Assembly: GCF_008365315.1 (NCBI RefSeq)
Contig: NZ_CP043506.1
Span: 1,284,001-1,348,000 of the forward strand
DNA: 64,000 nucleotides
Reading direction: 5' to 3'
From: Acetobacter vaccinii
Lineage (GTDB): Bacteria > Pseudomonadota > Alphaproteobacteria > Acetobacterales > Acetobacteraceae
The notes beneath the pieces are model-generated. The model searched no databases and was not told the origin of the DNA. It was given only the letters and a program-made list of their open reading frames with translations. This document shows, one piece after another, positions 18,290-28,402 of this stretch (the first letter of the stretch is position 1; every line of letters starts with the position of its first letter). Made by a program: the position numbers and the translations under genes.

Positions 18290-21200
18290 ATGGGGGCGTC
18301 CGCTGTGGGCGGGCGTGTGCGCACCGCATTTCTAACCCCGAGGGAACATAGGGTATTGGCCCGGCGGGCCAGCACACAGGCCCAGCATGCATTTGCCCAG
18401 GGGCTGGCTGCGTGGGAGCAGGGCCACGCAGCTCTGGCGTGGGACTGGCTGGAGCGCGCGGCCCGCCTTGCACCAGAGAGCGCACAGGTGTTGTTCCCCC
18501 TTGCCATGGCACAGCAGGCTGTGGGCCTGCCAGACCGCGCCATAACCACACTGCAAACCTTGCTGGCCCGCTATGATGTGCGCGAGGGCTGGCTGCTTCT
18601 GGCCTCCCTGTGTCTGGCGCAGGACAGGGCGCAGGGAGGGGGCGGCCCCTTGCTGCGCCGTGCGGTAGCGGCCGTGGGGCACCTGCTGTCGTCCTATGCC
18701 TGTCGGGCTGATAGCGCGGCCCTTGCAGCAGCGGTTGCCCAGGCAGCGGGGCTTGGCCCCTGGTGTGGGCTGCTGCCCTCGGGCCAGCTTGTAATGGGCG
18801 GGGGCGTGCTGGCTCCTGTCCTGCGGGTGGGGGGGCGTTCAGTTCCTGCGTTGGCGCAGGGCGGGGCGTGGTTCTGGCCGGGTATGGGGGAGGGGCTTCA
18901 TGCCGCAGCACCCCCCCGGCATGGTGCGGTGTGGTCGCAGGGGCAGGCGGTTTTTCCGCCCTCTGGCCTGTTTCCAGCCCGTATGAGCCAGTGCGAGGGT
19001 CTGGTCTGGCGCACACGTCACGGGCTACGGGGCTGGGCCTGGTTTCCGTATGATCCAGCCCGCCTGCCAGTGCTGCGGGTGTTGGATGCCCAGAGTGGGG
19101 TGCTCTTGCAAAGCTGCACGGCAACGGCGGTGTACAGCAGGGGGGCGGTGGACAGACCTCTGGCCTGCTACCGGGGTTTTGCTGTGTCCTGCACGGGTTT
19201 ACAGGCGCGACAGATCCGTGTTGTCGGCCCGGGTGGCCGCGACCTTGCGGGTAGCCCACTGCGTCTTGAGCCTCTCCCTTTGTTAAAGGGGGTTACAGCA
19301 CACCACCCGACACCTGCGGATGGCCCCCACCAACAAGGTGGGGAAGGCGCGGCGATCCCTGGGACAAAAGCGTCGGCTGGCTCTTCTAAGGAGGCCGTGC
19401 CACTGGTGCCCACTGGCGCAGTATGTTCCTGCCAGCAGGATGGAGAGGTTGCGGCTGGAGACAGAGCAGCGGGAGCTTCCTCTCAGGGAACTGGGCCGCC
19501 GGTGCCCGCCGGTGCAGCGTGTTTCAACCCGCAGGGTGGAGAGGCTACGAGTGTAGCGCAATTGGTCGAGGGGTATTCTGGGGCATCGTCCCGGCCCTGG
19601 ACGCCTCCAGAAGCCACGCCCCCACCGCAGGATGTACCTGCTACTGCCCCTCTGGCGGTGGTTGTGCCGGTTTATGCGGGCTATGCTCCCACTCTGGCCT
19701 GTCTGTCAGCCCTGCGGGATACGCTGGCAGATGTGCCGGAGGGCGTGCGCGTGGTGGTGGTGGATGATGCCATGCCTGACAGGCGTCTGGCGCGGGCGGT
19801 GGCGCGGCTGTGCGCGCAGGCCGGGTTTACCCTGCTGCACCACAGCGCCAATACGGGCTTTCCGGCGGCGGTCAACACCGGACTGCGGTTTCTGGCCGGG
19901 CATGATGTGATTGTTCTGAACGCGGATACGCTGGTGGCCGGGCCATGGGTGCAGGAACTGCGCAAGGTTGCTTACGCCACAGCGGATACCGGCACGGTCA
20001 CGCCACTGTCGAATGCTGCGGGCATTGTGTCTTACCCCACACCAACCAGCCCTGCCCCCATGCCTGACAGCCCTGCCGTGGCCCGGCTGATGCAGGTGGC
20101 GCAGGCGGCCAATGCGGGCTGTGCTGTGGACCTGCCCTCGGCCTGTGGGTTTTGCATGTTCCTGCGCCACGATTGCCTGGCTGCAACAGGGCTATTGCGC
20201 GAGGATGTGTTTGCCAAAGGCTATGGTGAAGAAAACGATTTTTCTCAAAGAGCCAGTGCCGCCGGGTGGCGGCATGTCGCGGCAGTGGGGGCATTTGTCG
20301 CCCATGTGGGTGGGGTGTCCTTTGGCACGGCGGGGGATGTGCTGTGCCAGCATAACCAGAGTGTGCTGGCATACCTCCACCCTGGTTATCAGGCCCATGT
20401 TGCCCGCTGGATGGCGGCCGACCCGCTGCATGCGGCCCGCAGGCGGATGGATATTGTGCGCTTTTGCGCTGACAGGCTCGCTGGTCGCCCCCCTCGCGCT
20501 GTGCTGTTGCTGACGCATGATACCGGGGGTGGTGTGGCGCGTGTTGTTGCCCGCCGGGTGGCCTATTGGCGCGGGCAGGGTGTGCGGCCACTGGTGTTGC
20601 GCGCTACCGCACATGGCAGCGTGCTGGGGGAGGAGGCAACGCAAACGGCCTACCCCAACCTGCGTTTTTCTGGTGCTGCTGACATGCGCCTGCTTGAGCG
20701 CCTGCTCCGGGCGGAGGGTGTGTGCCATGTGGAGGTGCATTACCCCGAGGGTCATCCCCCCGCAGTTATCAACCTGCCAGCGCGGCTTGACTGCCCGTAT
20801 GATGTGTATGTGCATGACCATCTCTGGCTATGCCAGCGTGTGACCCTGCTGGGAGCGGACGGGCATTATTGTGGGGAACCGGGGCCACAGGCCTGCGGCC
20901 CCTGTCTGGAGCGTCTTGGGCGCAGGGTTGCGGGGCGTCAGGCGGTTGGTACGTATCTGCGTCGGTCCTGGGCGGTGCTGGCACATGCCCGGCGGGTGGT
21001 TGTTCCCTGTCCGGAGGGAGCCGCCCGGCTACGCCGTCACTGGCAGGCTTACCAGCCTGGGGGCGGAGCATTCCCCTTGCGGATACACATACGTGCTTTT
21101 GAAAATGATCGTCTGATCAAAAAGAATTTTCAGAGACTTCAAAAAATAAAGCCCGCAATGGCAACCGTGCCGGGGCGTGGCGTTCTGGCGGGCGGTCGTG

Positions 21201-21631
21201 GCCGGGTGCGGGTGTGTGTGGTCGGGGCCATAGGGCCGGATAAAGGGTATGATCGTGTTCTGGCCGCAGCGCAGGACGCCGCACGGCGGGACCTGCCGCT
21301 GGAGTTCGTGCTGGTGGGCCACACTCCGGATGATGAAACATTGATGCAGACAGGGCGTGTTTACGTGACCGGGCCTTTTGCAGCGTCTGAGGGGCAGGCC
21401 CTTGTGCGGGCCATGCAGGCTGATATTGGCCTGCTGCCCTCGGTCTGGCCCGAGACATGGTGCTTTGCCTTGGGAGATATGTGGCGGGCGGGCCTGCGGG
21501 TTGTGGCGTTTGACCTTGGTGCGCCAGCATGGCGGATCCGTGCGACAGGGCTTGGTGACGTGCTGCCGCTGACGGCTGGCGCTGAAGAGCTTAACAATAT
21601 GTTGGTAAGTTCTGCTTTTATTAAGAAATAA
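18290..21631 (+). CDS. Large bifunctional glycosyltransferase (TPR - GT2 - GT4-like)
   Basis: A 1113-residue protein. Residues about 25-110 look like TPR helices. Residues about 325-445 are a low-complexity linker made of three degenerate repeats of about 31 residues. From about 455 a family 2 glycosyltransferase begins (VVPVYAGYAP, VVVVDDAMPD, then VLNADT as the DxD-like site and GYGEENDFSQRASAAGW). The C-terminal part from about 970 is GT4-like (VRVCVVGAIGPDKGYDRVL; LPSVWPETWCFALGDMWRAG). It would sit in the cytosol and make or decorate a glycan. It is coupled to the Sel1 gene by a three-base gap. An AT-rich patch near 21090-21160 interrupts the otherwise GC-rich gene. Donor and acceptor are unknown. 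Confidence 0.85.
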   Translation: MGASAVGGRVRTAFLTPREHRVLARRASTQAQHAFAQGLAAWEQGHAALAWDWLERAARLAPESAQVLFPLAMAQQAVGLPDRAITTLQTLLARYDVREGWLLLASLCLAQDRAQGGGGPLLRRAVAAVGHLLSSYACRADSAALAAAVAQAAGLGPWCGLLPSGQLVMGGGVLAPVLRVGGRSVPALAQGGAWFWPGMGEGLHAAAPPRHGAVWSQGQAVFPPSGLFPARMSQCEGLVWRTRHGLRGWAWFPYDPARLPVLRVLDAQSGVLLQSCTATAVYSRGAVDRPLACYRGFAVSCTGLQARQIRVVGPGGRDLAGSPLRLEPLPLLKGVTAHHPTPADGPHQQGGEGAAIPGTKASAGSSKEAVPLVPTGAVCSCQQDGEVAAGDRAAGASSQGTGPPVPAGAACFNPQGGEATSVAQLVEGYSGASSRPWTPPEATPPPQDVPATAPLAVVVPVYAGYAPTLACLSALRDTLADVPEGVRVVVVDDAMPDRRLARAVARLCAQAGFTLLHHSANTGFPAAVNTGLRFLAGHDVIVLNADTLVAGPWVQELRKVAYATADTGTVTPLSNAAGIVSYPTPTSPAPMPDSPAVARLMQVAQAANAGCAVDLPSACGFCMFLRHDCLAATGLLREDVFAKGYGEENDFSQRASAAGWRHVAAVGAFVAHVGGVSFGTAGDVLCQHNQSVLAYLHPGYQAHVARWMAADPLHAARRRMDIVRFCADRLAGRPPRAVLLLTHDTGGGVARVVARRVAYWRGQGVRPLVLRATAHGSVLGEEATQTAYPNLRFSGAADMRLLERLLRAEGVCHVEVHYPEGHPPAVINLPARLDCPYDVYVHDHLWLCQRVTLLGADGHYCGEPGPQACGPCLERLGRRVAGRQAVGTYLRRSWAVLAHARRVVVPCPEGAARLRRHWQAYQPGGGAFPLRIHIRAFENDRLIKKNFQRLQKIKPAMATVPGRGVLAGGRGRVRVCVVGAIGPDKGYDRVLAAAQDAARRDLPLEFVLVGHTPDDETLMQTGRVYVTGPFAASEGQALVRAMQADIGLLPSVWPETWCFALGDMWRAGLRVVAFDLGAPAWRIRATGLGDVLPLTAGAEELNNMLVSSAFIKK

Positions 21632-21732
21632 AAGGCGTTTACAGAGTATTTAATGGGCAACTGTTTACCTTCATTTCGACTTTCTATGTTCTACAGGAAG
21701 AATGTCGCCCGATATGATGGAAAGCAGACCCT

Positions 21733-22857
21733 ATGTCCCCAACAGCCCAGCAGCGCATTACAGACTTGCAGGTTTCAGGCTATCTGATGACCCTGCACAA
21801 CGGTCTGTTCTGTATCATGCAGGCGTCGGAACAGCAGCGGGTGGATGCATCCGGCCTGCCGGGGGTGCGTGTTGCCCTTGCCCCGCGCACGGCCGCCGGT
21901 GCTGCGGATATTCTCAGTTTTGACCCCGGCGGCTGGCTGGACGGTGCCGATGGGGCCGCTCTGGTGCGGGTGTGTCAGGGGCCAGTGCAGTTGATGGTCA
22001 CGTTGTATCAGGCCCCCGGTGGCACGGGGGAAATGCCCCGCCTGAGGGTCATCCGCCTGGGGGAGGACACCCCGGCAGCACCCCCCGCAGCTCTGGCTCC
22101 GCCCCCCCTGCCAGCCGCCCGGGTGGGCGACAGGGTGGCAGAGGGTGCGGGTGTTCAGGTGGATGTGAGTGCTCATATCCAGTGCGTGGGGGATGTTGTG
22201 GCGGGTGCGGGCCAGTGGGTGGGCACGCCGGGGAGTCAGGCCTGGATCGAAGGGTTTGGCATTGCGCCACAGGCCGGGCTGTCGGGGGATGATATTGAAT
22301 ATCAGGCCGTGCTGGGCAAAGGCTGGCAGTCTCCCTGGGTTGATGGGGGGGAGTATTGTGGCAGTCGCGGCATGGCCCTGCCGGTGCTGGGCCTGTGTGT
22401 GCGCCTGAAAGGGCAGGCTGCTCAGGCATGGACCTGCCGGGTGAGTGCCAGCTTTATGGATGGCACGCGCCTTGGCCCGGTTGAGGGCGGGCAGGTGCTG
22501 GAAGCCGAAAGCCTTGCCCCGCTGGAGGCGTTCCGTGTGGAGTTTCTGCCCGTGGTTGCCCCAACTCCGGCGCTGCCGCCCCCAGTTGAGGGGCAGGCCG
22601 ATGGGCAGGCCGTGCCGCCGCGTGGTAAAAAGACATCCCGCCGCACGGGGGCTGCCCGTGGTCGCCCCCGTGCGGCCCCGGCGCTGCCTGCCAGTGCCGC
22701 GCAGGATCTGGCCCTGCTGCTGGACGACAAAGCTGTAGCCCCCCAAAAAACCACGGCCTCGAGCAAGCCGGTCAGGCGGGCGCGGGCAACCCCTCCAACC
22801 CCGTCAGCCAGTACGCCGCGTGCCCGTGCGGGACGGGGCCGCAAACCTGCTGGCTGA
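21733..22857 (+). CDS. ChW (hydrophobic W) domain protein with a basic C-terminal tail
   Basis: A 374-residue protein. The middle has one clear ChW module, IEYQAVLGKGWQSPWVDGG followed by GSRGMALPVLGLCVRLKG, and a weaker one just before it (AHIQCVGDVVAGAGQWV then GTPGSQAWIEGFGIAPQ). These modules were described in Gram-positive clostridia as cell-surface, ligand-binding repeats with a conserved GW. The C-terminal 90 residues are Pro/Ala/Arg/Lys-rich and probably disordered. I see no signal peptide, which is odd for a surface module. It sits between two glycosyltransferases. ATG 21733 has GGAAAG upstream. The domain call is from pattern recognition; the function is unknown. Confidence 0.7.
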   Translation: MSPTAQQRITDLQVSGYLMTLHNGLFCIMQASEQQRVDASGLPGVRVALAPRTAAGAADILSFDPGGWLDGADGAALVRVCQGPVQLMVTLYQAPGGTGEMPRLRVIRLGEDTPAAPPAALAPPPLPAARVGDRVAEGAGVQVDVSAHIQCVGDVVAGAGQWVGTPGSQAWIEGFGIAPQAGLSGDDIEYQAVLGKGWQSPWVDGGEYCGSRGMALPVLGLCVRLKGQAAQAWTCRVSASFMDGTRLGPVEGGQVLEAESLAPLEAFRVEFLPVVAPTPALPPPVEGQADGQAVPPRGKKTSRRTGAARGRPRAAPALPASAAQDLALLLDDKAVAPQKTTASSKPVRRARATPPTPSASTPRARAGRGRKPAG

Positions 22858-22911
22858 CAGCGTGGGGTAGGCATATCGGTTTTTTCATAGCGTGGGCCAT
22901 CCGGTTTGTGG

Positions 22912-24210
22912 ATGGACGGAAATTTGAAATATCTTTTTATACACCAGCATTTTCCCGGTCAGTATCTCCATATTGTAAGACATCTTGTGCGCGCTGGCGG
23001 GAATGAGATCGTTTTTATCAGCGAGGATAATCCCAATGTCGTGCAGGGTGTGCGGCGTGTCATTTACCGTATTCCGCATTGTGCGTTTGACGGTGGGCAT
23101 ATGGCCACGCGCGATCTTGACCATGGCATGGTGCGTGCGGCCGAGGTTGAGCGGACGGCCCGTACCATCCGCCGTCTGGGTTTTGAGCCTGATATTATTA
23201 TCGGCCACCATGGGTGGGGAGAACTCCTGAATATTCAGGACGTTTTTCCAGATGTTCCTGTCCTTGGGTATTTTGAATTTTTCTATCACAGCACACCGGG
23301 GTTTGACGCTCATTTTGACCCTGAGTTCCCCCTGCGGCAGGAGCTCTCGCCCCTGATCCGGGCCAAAAACGCCATCAACCTGCTGGCTCTGGCGGCTCCC
23401 GGCCATGGGCAGACCCCCACGCTGTTTCAGAAAAACACGTATCCTGCCTGCTTTACCGATAAAATTTCAGTCCTGCGGGAAGGGGTGGACCTGGACCAGT
23501 GCCGCCCCGACCCTGCGGCTGCGGGCCGGGTGTTCCGGCTGGGGGATATCCACATTACGCCGGGGCAGAAGCTTGTGACCTATGTGGCGCGGGACCTGGA
23601 GCCTTATCGGGGTTTTCATGTGTTCATGCGCGCACTGGTGCCGCTGCTGGCCGAGCGGGCAGATATTCAGGTTGTGCTGGTGGGGGGCGACAGTGTCAGC
23701 TACGGCGCAGCACTGGCCGCAGGCACATGGCGGCAGGCCATGCTGGCCGAGCTGGAGGGCAAGCTGGACCTGTCGCGCATCCATTTTGCAGGCAAGGTAG
23801 CGTATGAGGATTTTGTGCGCCTGCTCCAGCGCTCTGATGTGCATGTGTATCTGACCTATCCGTTTGTGGCGTCCTGGTCCTTGCGGGAGGCCATGGCCAT
23901 GGGCTGCGCCATTGTGGGCAGTGCGACCGCCCCGGTGGAGGAGTTTCTGACCAACGGACGCACGGCGCGGCTTGTGCCATTTCTGGACCCGCAGGCCATT
24001 GCGCGGGGGGTGTTGGAACTGCTGTCCAACACGCGGCTGGCTACCCGCCTGCGCCGTGCGGTGCGCGCCCAGGCAGAGAGTAGACTGTGCCTGCATGCCT
24101 ATCTGGCGGAGTATGAAGCCCTGATCACCCAGCTTGTCGGGGCCAGAGCCGCCCCTGCCGCGCGGCCTGCCCGCCTGCGGGCGGCACCCCGACGGCGCGT
24201 GCTGTCCTGA
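22912..24210 (+). CDS. Family 4 glycosyltransferase
   Basis: A protein of about 432 residues with GT-B architecture. The N-terminal half begins KYLFIHQHFPGQYLHIVRHL, a typical GT4 opening; the C-terminal half carries KLVTYVARDLEPYRGFHVFM, VVLVGGDSVSYG and SWSLREAMAMGCAIVGS, matching the nucleotide-sugar binding site of GT4 enzymes (the first Glu of the usual E-x7-E is replaced in FVASWSLREAM). It lies in the secretion/glycosylation cluster. The first 120 codons are less GC-rich than the rest. ATG 22912 was preferred over a TTG two codons upstream; the ribosome binding site is weak. The sugar donor is unknown. Confidence 0.88.
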   Translation: MDGNLKYLFIHQHFPGQYLHIVRHLVRAGGNEIVFISEDNPNVVQGVRRVIYRIPHCAFDGGHMATRDLDHGMVRAAEVERTARTIRRLGFEPDIIIGHHGWGELLNIQDVFPDVPVLGYFEFFYHSTPGFDAHFDPEFPLRQELSPLIRAKNAINLLALAAPGHGQTPTLFQKNTYPACFTDKISVLREGVDLDQCRPDPAAAGRVFRLGDIHITPGQKLVTYVARDLEPYRGFHVFMRALVPLLAERADIQVVLVGGDSVSYGAALAAGTWRQAMLAELEGKLDLSRIHFAGKVAYEDFVRLLQRSDVHVYLTYPFVASWSLREAMAMGCAIVGSATAPVEEFLTNGRTARLVPFLDPQAIARGVLELLSNTRLATRLRRAVRAQAESRLCLHAYLAEYEALITQLVGARAAPAARPARLRAAPRRRVLS

Positions 24211-24431
24211 CACCTGCGTGCTAGGGTCACTGCTCCGTCCGCACACTCTGTATCAGGGCCGTCTTTTAGCCACCCCACGCGCGCTGGCATTGACGTGCCA
24301 TACGGGAAGTGAAAGATGACGGGCAAAGACAGCCCGCTCCGGCCGCCGTCTGGGCCGGGGGTGTGCCGCCAGCCGGGCTGGTGGTCAGGGTGGTCTTAAC
24401 TTCTCCAGCCAGCAGACTATGGAGGCCTTGC

Positions 24432-25094
24432 GTGTTTGACGGCCATCTTTCCTCCTTTTCGGGTCGGGCGCGGGCATGGACAGACAGCCTGTTTGTGGAC
24501 CATGCGATTTTCCGCCTGATCTGGACCAATTTCCATGCTGTCATCCCCGGCAAGGTCTATCGCTGTAACCACCCGACTCCGGCCCGCCTGCGCCGTGCGG
24601 CGCGGGTGTTGGGGTTACGCACATTGGTGAACCTGCGGGGCCACAGGCGCTGCGGGTCGGATGCCCTGTCACGCCAGGCGGCCGAACAGGCCGGGCTTGT
24701 GCATGTGGATATGGCGTTTGAAAGCCGTGGCGCCCCCCACCGGGACCGTATTTTGCGGTTTGCCGGACTTTATCAGGACATGGCGTTTCCCATGCTCATG
24801 CACTGCAAGTCGGGGGCCGACAGGGCGGGGCTGGCATCGGCACTTGTTGTCATGTTTGAGGGTGGTAACACCCGGCAGGCCCTACAGCAGTTGTCCTGGC
24901 GGTATGGGCATTTCAATACATCGCGCACCGGTATTCTGGACGCGTTTTTCCTGCGTTATCAGGCCGAGGCGGAAGGGCGGCTGCCTTTTCTGCGCTGGGT
25001 GGAAACGGAGTATGATGAAGTCCGCCTGAAGCAGGATTTTGTGGCTGGCAAACTGGCGTCCTTCATGACCGATCAGGTGTTGCGGCGGGAGTAA
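24432..25094 (+). CDS. Tyrosine/dual-specificity phosphatase-like protein
   Basis: A 220-residue cytosolic protein with the CX5R phosphatase signature HCKSGADRAG (Cys125, Arg131), preceded by a segment typical of the DSP/PTP-like family (PGKVYRCNHPTPARLRRA and LRTLVNLRGHR). It probably removes phosphate from protein tyrosine or a small phosphorylated metabolite; low-molecular regulators of this kind often sit in exopolysaccharide clusters. I chose the GTG at 24432 because a perfect GGAGG site lies 7 bases upstream; an upstream GTG at 24309 would add 41 low-quality residues. Eight bases separate it from the following transporter gene. Confidence 0.8.
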   Translation: MFDGHLSSFSGRARAWTDSLFVDHAIFRLIWTNFHAVIPGKVYRCNHPTPARLRRAARVLGLRTLVNLRGHRRCGSDALSRQAAEQAGLVHVDMAFESRGAPHRDRILRFAGLYQDMAFPMLMHCKSGADRAGLASALVVMFEGGNTRQALQQLSWRYGHFNTSRTGILDAFFLRYQAEAEGRLPFLRWVETEYDEVRLKQDFVAGKLASFMTDQVLRRE

Positions 25095-25102
25095 GGACGG
25101 AT

Positions 25103-26029
25103 ATGAGCGCGCCTAACAGGCCTGCGGGCGGCCCGCCCACAGTGCCCCTGCTGCCGTTGTGTATTGCCATTGGGTCGTGGGCCAGTGCGTACCCGCTGAT
25201 CAGGCTTGCCCTAGTTTATCTGTCCCCCGTACCGCTTGCGGCTGTGCGCTATGCGGTGGCGGCGCTGTTTTTGGTGCCCTGGCTTGTAGCCACACGTGCT
25301 GCCCTGCCCAAGGGGGCGGATATTCCGCGCTTTCTGCTGTGCGGCGGGGTGGGTATTGCGCTGTACAACTTCCTGCTGAACACGGGTGAACGTACGGTGT
25401 CCGCCGGGGCGGCCAGCCTGTTGATCAACATTGCGCCGTTTCTGGCCGCTATTGTTGCAGTGCTGTTCATGGGGGAGAGCCTGACCCTGCTGGGCTGGGT
25501 TGGCTCTGTCATCAGCTTTGCCGGGGTGGTGCTGATCGGCAGCGGCCAGCCGGGTGGGTTTTCCTTTGGGTCGGGGGCAACCTATGTGCTGGGTGGAGCG
25601 GTCTGCTCGGCGGTGTATTACTTGCTGCAAAAACCGCTGATCCTGCGCTACGGCGCGTTGCCCACAACTGCGTGGAACCTGCTGGCTGGCGCACTGGTGC
25701 TGCTGCCGTGGCTGCCACAGGGCATGGGGCAGTTGCACGGGCAGGGCGCTTATCCGTGGGTTTTGGTGGCTATTCTCAGCCTTGTGCCCGCCATTGCAGG
25801 GTATGCCGCCTGGGCCAAGGTGGTGGGGCGTGTGGGGGTTGCGGCCTCGTCAGGCTTTTTATACCTGCTGGCCCCGACAACACTGGTGCTGGCGTTTTTT
25901 ATGACGGCGGAAGTGCCCAGCCTGACAACGCTGCTTGGTGGTGCGGTGGTGATGGGTGGTGTGGCGCTGATGCAGCTTTATGGCCGCCCCAGCCCCACAC
26001 CTTTGCCCCTGCCAGACGGCGAGGGCTAA
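25103..26029 (+). CDS. DMT-superfamily (EamA) transporter
   Basis: A 308-residue membrane protein with ten predicted helices in two EamA repeats (GSWASAYPLIRLAL near the N-terminus; the second repeat starts near SFGSGATYVLGGAV). Members export amino acids, nucleosides, sugars or other metabolites; the substrate cannot be read from sequence. It is the last plus-strand gene before the convergent pgk operon and lies eight bases after the phosphatase gene, so it is probably in the same transcript, though it may not share its function. Confidence 0.87.
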   Translation: MSAPNRPAGGPPTVPLLPLCIAIGSWASAYPLIRLALVYLSPVPLAAVRYAVAALFLVPWLVATRAALPKGADIPRFLLCGGVGIALYNFLLNTGERTVSAGAASLLINIAPFLAAIVAVLFMGESLTLLGWVGSVISFAGVVLIGSGQPGGFSFGSGATYVLGGAVCSAVYYLLQKPLILRYGALPTTAWNLLAGALVLLPWLPQGMGQLHGQGAYPWVLVAILSLVPAIAGYAAWAKVVGRVGVAASSGFLYLLAPTTLVLAFFMTAEVPSLTTLLGGAVVMGGVALMQLYGRPSPTPLPLPDGEG

Positions 26030-26064
26030 TAAAAAACCGCCGGAAACCCAAGGGCTCCCGGCGG
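26030..26064 (-). terminator. Rho-independent terminator of the pgk operon
   Basis: On the minus strand: a 7-bp GC stem (26058-26064 with 26037-26043) followed by six T residues. It lies 30 bases past the pgk stop codon. On the plus strand the A run precedes the stem, so it mainly serves pgk. Confidence 0.88.
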
Positions 26065-26093
26065 CTGTGGCCTGCACCGTATGTGGTGGCAGG

Positions 26094-27319
26094 TCAGATC
26101 GGCACAGTTCTTTCCAGCGTGGCGCTGATGGCTGTCAGACCCGGCAGAACCTTGCCTTCCAGCCATTCCAGAAACGCCCCGCCTGCGGTCGAGACATAGG
26201 TCATGTCATGCAGCACGCCTGCGTGGCGCAGGGCGGCGACAGTGTCCCCCCCACCGGCAATGGTCTTGAGCGTGCCAGCCTTGGTCAGGCGTGCGGCTTC
26301 CTGGGCGACGGTGTTTGTACCGTTGTCAAAAGGCGGCAGTTCAAACACACCCAGCGGGCCGTTCCAGACCAGGGTTTTCAGCCCCGCCAGCTTGCTGTTC
26401 AGCAGTGCGACGGTTTCCGGCCCGGCATCCAGCGCCATCCAGCCATCGGGAATGGCCGTAACGGGCACAACCTGTGTCGGGGCACCGGCAATCAGTTCTT
26501 CCGCGATCACAACGTCAATGGGCAGCACCAGGTCGCAGTTGCGCGACTTGGCCAGGTCCATGATCTTGCGGGCGGTGTCGAACATTTCCTCTTCTTTAAG
26601 AGACTTGCCGACCGAAAGCCCCTGCGCTGCCAGGAAGGTGTTGGCCATGGCACCGCCAATGGCCAGCACGTTCACCTTGGCCAGCATGTTCTCCAGCAGT
26701 TCGAGCTTGGTGGAGATCTTGGCGCCACCCACAATGGCCCCAACGGGGCGCTCGGGGTTTTCCAGCGCTGCGAACAGGGCCTGGAGTTCGGCTTCCATCA
26801 GGCGGCCACCGAAGGAGGGCAGATGCCCCGCAACCCCGGCGGTGGAGGCATGGGCGCGGTGCGCGGCCGAGAACGCGTCGTTCACGTACACATCACCCAG
26901 ACGTGCCAGGGCGGAGGACATGTCCTGGCAGTTTGTTTCCTCACCGGGCTGGAAACGCGTGTTTTCCAGCAGCAGCACTTCGCCATCCTTCAGGGTCCGG
27001 GTTGCGGCCTCGGCTTCCTCGCCCACGCAGTCGTGCACGAAGTTGACCGGGCGGCCCAGCGCTGTGGCCAGTGCCGCGGCAATGGGCTGTAGCGACATGT
27101 CGGGCACAACCTTGCCCTTGGGGCGGTCAAAATGGCTGAGCAGGACCACACGGCCCCCCTTGTCAGCCAGTTCGCGGATTGTGGGTACAATCCGCTCGAT
27201 CCGCGTCTGGTCACCGACCTGCCCGTCCTTCATGGGCACGTTCAGGTCCACACGGACCAGAACGCGCTTGCCCTTGGGGTCGAGCGTGTCGAGCGTTGCA
27301 AAAGGCAGGGTGTTGGCCA

Positions 27320-27320
<1 letters not shown>
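26094..27320 (-). CDS. pgk: Phosphoglycerate kinase
   Basis: Catalyses 1,3-bisphosphoglycerate + ADP to 3-phosphoglycerate + ATP in the cytosol. The 408-residue protein is of normal length and shows the family signature [16 protein letters not shown] at the N-terminus, the substrate segment [21 protein letters not shown] nucleotide-site residues ([12 protein letters not shown]) and the C-terminal GGGDTVAAL loop. Its start codon overlaps the last base of gap, so the two are coupled. It is the last gene of the transketolase-like/gap/pgk operon. Confidence 0.97.
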
Positions 27321-28342
<1,022 letters not shown>

Positions 28343-28402
28343 GGTGTCTCTTCTCCGTTCCGTGATTTTCTTATTGCTTGCAGATGGGTCCCGCCCTTGG
28401 GG

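Noticed and set aside
19265..19600. Insertion sequence or phase-variable tract inside the large glycosyltransferase
   Set aside because: The frame is continuous and there are no terminal repeats or transposase; degenerate internal duplication fits better.
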